Positions 38,593 through 41,415 of a stretch of 41,415 nt of DNA are shown in pieces. The stretch is from positions 1 through 41,415 of the forward strand of contig NZ_CBQZ010000006.1 of assembly GCF_000689375.1 (NCBI RefSeq), in the 5' to 3' direction. The notes below the pieces were generated by a model. That model saw only the letters and a program-made list of their open reading frames with translations, made no database searches and was not told where the DNA came from. Positions within the stretch are counted from its first letter, which is position 1. Each line of letters starts with the position of its first letter. A program made the position numbers and the translations under genes. The stretch comes from Cardinium endosymbiont cBtQ1 of Bemisia tabaci. GTDB lineage: Bacteria; Bacteroidota; Bacteroidia; Cytophagales; Amoebophilaceae.

Positions 38593-39658
38593 GGGTACCC
38601 CTATTTTCTAGATTGTCTTAATCGATTAAACCATTATACTGCTATTCAGCGCACAGTAGCACCTACCCCTTACACTTTCATATTTATCCCCATCCACCCC
38701 AGGAGCATTATAAATAATTTGATTTAAAAAAAGAATATAAGTCTTTACTATCTAGTGGATATGTGGAGAACATATCTTAAAAGGAAGATTGTGTATAATT
38801 TTTTATTAAAACGATCGACTTATCCACTTTCTATTTGGTCTTAAGACGGATCTGTGCGTTTACTCTAGGTGGTAACTTGAAAAGTTTTTAAAATCAATGT
38901 CAATAACTCAATTTTTATCAATTGGCATATGTTCCGTATTTAGTATATAATTAATTGGATACCAAGTAAATAGATCTATTTTAGACACTATATTAAAATA
39001 TAAATCCATTATAAACAACTTTTTATGTTTGTTTTACCTAAGCTTTGGCTTATATACTTTTGTATTGATAGCGTGATTCTCGAATTAAAAAGTATTTTTA
39101 AAATACTGATTATCAAACTTTTATTTCTTTAATCAATAAATAAGTATAAATGCATTTTACTATATTTTTTATAATAAAGTTATTAATACAAAAAGTTTAG
39201 CTAATTCATAATTAACGTTGATAATCAATTTATAAAGTTTAACATAGAAACTATTTTTTATGTATCTCTTGTGACTTTTGTGACTTAAAAAATAAATATA
39301 TGATATGATTATAAACGTATTTAAAAATATTTTCCTATAAAATTACGATTATAAATTCGTTAAAAAGATATTTTATGATTTCAAGTCTACTTGACCGGTA
39401 CGCGAGGGGGACTATGAATAAAAAGTGCATAACTTTTTTCTTAATAGTTTTAGTTATATCAAGTGTATAACTATTGATGGTCTTATTTTTATATGATTTG
39501 TCTTGCTTAAGTAATTCATAAGAAGATCAATATGTTAAATTTTTGTGTAAAAACTTTAAAAAATATCATAAAGAATCTAAAATATCCATTTATTTTATTA
39601 TCCCATTTTGAGGATTTGGGAAAAAAGGGTTTTCCTTGTCCCTATATAAAACTGTATA
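38593..39658. other. about 1.07 kb of very AT-rich DNA without a convincing gene
   Basis: No gene was recognised on either strand. The part next to recG should hold its promoter. Noted elements: an odd-centred palindrome AGTATTTT-T-AAAATACT at 39091-39107; three near-DnaA-box 9-mers between 38755 and 38827 (reverse complements TATCCACTA and TTCTCCACA, and TTATCCACT on +), each one or two bases off TTATNCACA; and a short signal-peptide-like frame at 39414. The composition differs from the rest of the window and is consistent with gene decay. Confidence 0.45.
39414..39470 (+). pseudogene. possible 5' relic of an exported protein gene
   Basis: An 18-codon frame, MNKKCITFFLIVLVISSV, resembles a signal peptide. 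It is preceded by GAGGGGG at about 39404-39410, an unusually good Shine-Dalgarno-like run for this window. The same frame continues after the stop with two more stops through hydrophobic then KFLCKNFKKYHKESK-like sequence up to the IS982 left end. This looks like a decayed gene whose 3' part is lost, but chance is possible. Confidence 0.25.
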
Positions 39659-40657
39659 ACGTGAGTTTCGGATTAGACTTATTGTAAACCAGTTGTATAT
39701 ATATTAGCTATAGCCGGTTTTTTCTCTTTTAGTGAATAAGCTGTAATACCAGCTATTAAATTGACAATAAAATTAGGTATACTTCTATGCCTGGAGTGTT
39801 CTATCTGACTAATATTTTTAAGCTGATCGATAATGGTTTCAATGATAGATCTCTTTCGAAGCATTAGCCTATCCCAGATAGGCATGAAAGCATTTTTCAT
39901 ATTTTTTCTGATTTGAGTAATCAGTTCTATGCCTTTTCCCATAAGTTTTTCAAATAATTCTTTACTCAAGTAGCCTTTATCAGCAAATACTTTTCCGATC
40001 AAATTTTTACATAAGTTTTCTACTGGCCATCTATCATTGGACTTACCTGTAGTAAGAGAAAAATTCATAATTTCTCCTAAATCATTGACAATCAAGTTTA
40101 ATTTGATTCCGTAAAACCATCCAGTAGTAGTTTTACCTTTACTAGCAATTGTCTTAAATACTTTATGAGCATAAGCTCTTTTTATATTACAAACCTTTAT
40201 AGCGGTTGAATCCATAAAATAACAGCCTGTTCTCGTTTTAGAAAGACTTAAAGAAAAAAAGTAAAATGGAACTACTGTTCTTTGAACTAGGGATATAAAT
40301 CTACTATAGCTTACTAACTTGCAAAAGTCATTAGAATGAAATTGTTGTAAATGAATATAATACAACTTAAAATTTCTAAAGCCAATTACATGAAAAGCAA
40401 TTAATATTGTCATTATTTCGCTCAAAGTCAGTGAACATGTTCTAGTAGGTTTTCTATCTGAAGTAGGTAACAAATGTGATTCCATATAAGGCATAAATTT
40501 TATAAGAAATTCATCAACAGCGTAATATATTTCAACTAATTTTGATACATTCATATCCGGCTCCTTTGGTTTTTATGATTATTTTTCAATCCCACAAATT
40601 TAAAACACAAAGGAGCTTTTTATACTCTTTTCTTAATTTCTAATCCAAAACTGACGT
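39659..40657 (-). mobile_element. IS982-type element, copy 2, complete (999 bp)
   Basis: Terminal inverted repeats are acgtgagtttcggattaga on the left and ACGTCAGTTTTGGATTAGA (reverse complement of the right end), with two mismatches in 19. GTATA at 39654-39658 and 40658-40662 is a likely 5-bp target duplication. It contains one intact transposase gene. It lies beside an ankyrin-repeat relic and the gene-poor AT-rich stretch. Confidence 0.92.
39679..40554 (-). CDS. IS982-type transposase, intact
   Basis: The transposase has 291 residues with an undamaged DDE triad: D115 in FMDSTAIKV, D192 in FADKGYLSKEL and E239 in RSIIETIIDQLK. The YGIKLNLIVNDLGEI and LTTGKSNDR segments are typical of the IS982 family. 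The ATG at 40554 lies 104 bp inside the right end. As the only undamaged transposase in the window it could mobilise copy 1 in trans. Family assignment is by motif pattern. Confidence 0.93.
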   Translation of the reverse strand: MNVSKLVEIYYAVDEFLIKFMPYMESHLLPTSDRKPTRTCSLTLSEIMTILIAFHVIGFRNFKLYYIHLQQFHSNDFCKLVSYSRFISLVQRTVVPFYFFSLSLSKTRTGCYFMDSTAIKVCNIKRAYAHKVFKTIASKGKTTTGWFYGIKLNLIVNDLGEIMNFSLTTGKSNDRWPVENLCKNLIGKVFADKGYLSKELFEKLMGKGIELITQIRKNMKNAFMPIWDRLMLRKRSIIETIIDQLKNISQIEHSRHRSIPNFIVNLIAGITAYSLKEKKPAIANIYTTGLQ

Positions 40658-40688
40658 GTATATGTTTAAACTCAATTTCAGATGTCTG

Positions 40689-40868
40689 TTATTCTTCTAA
40701 CACTTTTTCTAATACACAAATGCATGCTGCATGTTTATGCTTTCTGGCTAAATCAAGCGATGTACTAATTATTTTATTTTTTCATTGAGGAGCATTCCTA
40801 TTCTTTTCCAATAAAAGCTTAATCATTTCCACATGATCCTTTAATGCTGTCCAACGAAGTGGGGTAAC
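40689..40868 (-). pseudogene. ankyrin-repeat protein, 3' relic
   Basis: The minus strand encodes two degenerate ankyrin units in one frame: VTPLRWTALKDHVEMIKLLL then EKNRNAPQ, an in-frame TGA, and TSLDLARKHKHAACICVLEK ending at TAA (40689). The TPL..A and (V/I)xxLLL spacing is characteristic. Upstream of 40868 the similarity ends, at the left arm of an inverted repeat (CTCACATT 40868-40875, AATGTGAG 40923-40930). The rest of the gene is absent. Ankyrin proteins are common candidate host-interaction factors in this group. Confidence 0.7.
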
Positions 40869-41043
40869 TCACATTCCGCACCAGAAAATATTTGCTTATT
40901 TAATTATTTTCTATTGATTAATAATGTGAGACCGTTGCAATAGGTTTTTAGATTTTAGTATAAAAAAGTAATTGTTAATTTTATTAAAAGTTTAACTTGT
41001 AATTATTGTTTAGGTTTTGTAATAAAAATTTTATGATATTATT

Positions 41044-41415
41044 ATGTCAATCAAAGTGAGCGGTCAGTTAAGTTTATCAGATATATCAGCTAGTCGTCGT
41101 AAATGCAAGCATACTTTTTTGATCAAATCAATAATCTGATTAACTGGTCATTAGTAGAAAAAGAACTGCGTATTTATTATCCTAAAGGTTTACGTTTATC
41201 AGGCAAGCCTGCTTATAGTCCCCTTCTTTTGTTTAAAATGCTATTGCTTGAGCAGTGGTATGGGTTGAGCGATTACCAAGTCGAAGAGGAAGTAAATGAT
41301 CGTATTACTTTTAGCAGGTTTTGTGGTATATCGATGGATAATTCCGTACCAGATCATAGTGTATTAAGCAGATTTAGGACTGCTCTTACAGAAAAGAAAG
41401 CTTTAGATAGATTAG
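41044..41415 (+). pseudogene. IS5-type (DUF772-like) transposase, frameshifted, cut by window edge
   Basis: The ATG at 41044 opens MSIKVSGQLSLSDISASRRK, which resembles a normal start for this type. The frame then ends at TGA after KCKHTFLIKSII. A run of six T's at 41115-41120 seems one T short: adding one restores FFDQINNLINW, which continues LVEKELRIYY, LLLFKMLLLEQWYGLSDYQ and VPDHSVLSRFR to the window edge. The element's left end may be near 40928 (gagaccgttgcaatag). The rest is outside the window. It differs from copies A and B. Confidence 0.75.

Noticed and set aside
38755-38827. Replication origin based on DnaA-box-like words
   Set aside because: None of the three words matches TTATNCACA exactly and no dnaA or other origin-associated gene is present; kept only as an observation.
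1-41415. CRISPR array, rRNA operon or prophage module
   Set aside because: No regularly spaced repeats, rRNA motifs or phage structural genes were seen anywhere in the window.

Overview
The window looks like part of the reduced, AT-rich chromosome of a Bacteroidota endosymbiont, most likely from the Cardinium/Amoebophilus group. That placement is inferred from gene order, protein character, heavy IS load and an ankyrin-repeat relic; no database search was possible. Recognisable Shine-Dalgarno sequences are mostly absent, which fits Bacteroidota.

Layout. 1-854: a broken IS982-type element cut by the window edge. 917-3673: rsmA and thyA (+), then an LD-carboxypeptidase (-). 4077-5144: tRNA-Arg (-) and an exported, probably beta-barrel protein with a 57-bp internal duplication. 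5287-18483: the classic information-processing block, all on +: tRNA-Tyr, tRNA-Gly, tRNA-Thr, tuf, tRNA-Trp, secE, nusG, rplK, rplA, rplJ, rplL, rpoB, rpoC. 18596-19250: two abutting IS relics (IS982 and IS256 types). 19277-23836, all on -: rtcB, gltX, psd, cdsA. 24181-27708 (+): a 1175-residue fusion of a sodium/solute-symporter-like transporter, a second membrane block, a degenerate histidine-kinase-like part and a degenerate RelA/SpoT-type HD domain. 27707-29263: IS5-type element copy A. 29296-36989, all on -: murE, ftsI, ftsL, an M32 carboxypeptidase and recG. 36994-38556: IS5-type copy B, inverted relative to A, inserted in recG after codon 12. 38593-39658: about 1 kb of very AT-rich DNA without a convincing gene. 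39659-40657: an intact IS982-type element. 40689-40868: an ankyrin-repeat relic. 41044 to the end: a frameshifted IS5-type transposase cut by the window edge.

How the genes work together. The tuf-to-rpoC block supplies elongation factor, stalk and L1/L11 ribosomal proteins, the NusG/SecE pair and core RNA polymerase. gltX, rsmA and rtcB add tRNA charging, rRNA methylation and RNA ligation. cdsA and psd make phospholipid (CDP-diacylglycerol and phosphatidylethanolamine). murE, ftsI, ftsL and the LD-carboxypeptidase indicate that peptidoglycan precursor synthesis, septal cross-linking and turnover are kept.

The most notable items are the transporter/kinase-like/HD-like fusion; the IS-split recG, whose first 12 codons lie 1.57 kb away in frame; an IS that landed in a stop codon and regenerated it; and short in-frame duplications in ftsI and in the exported protein.
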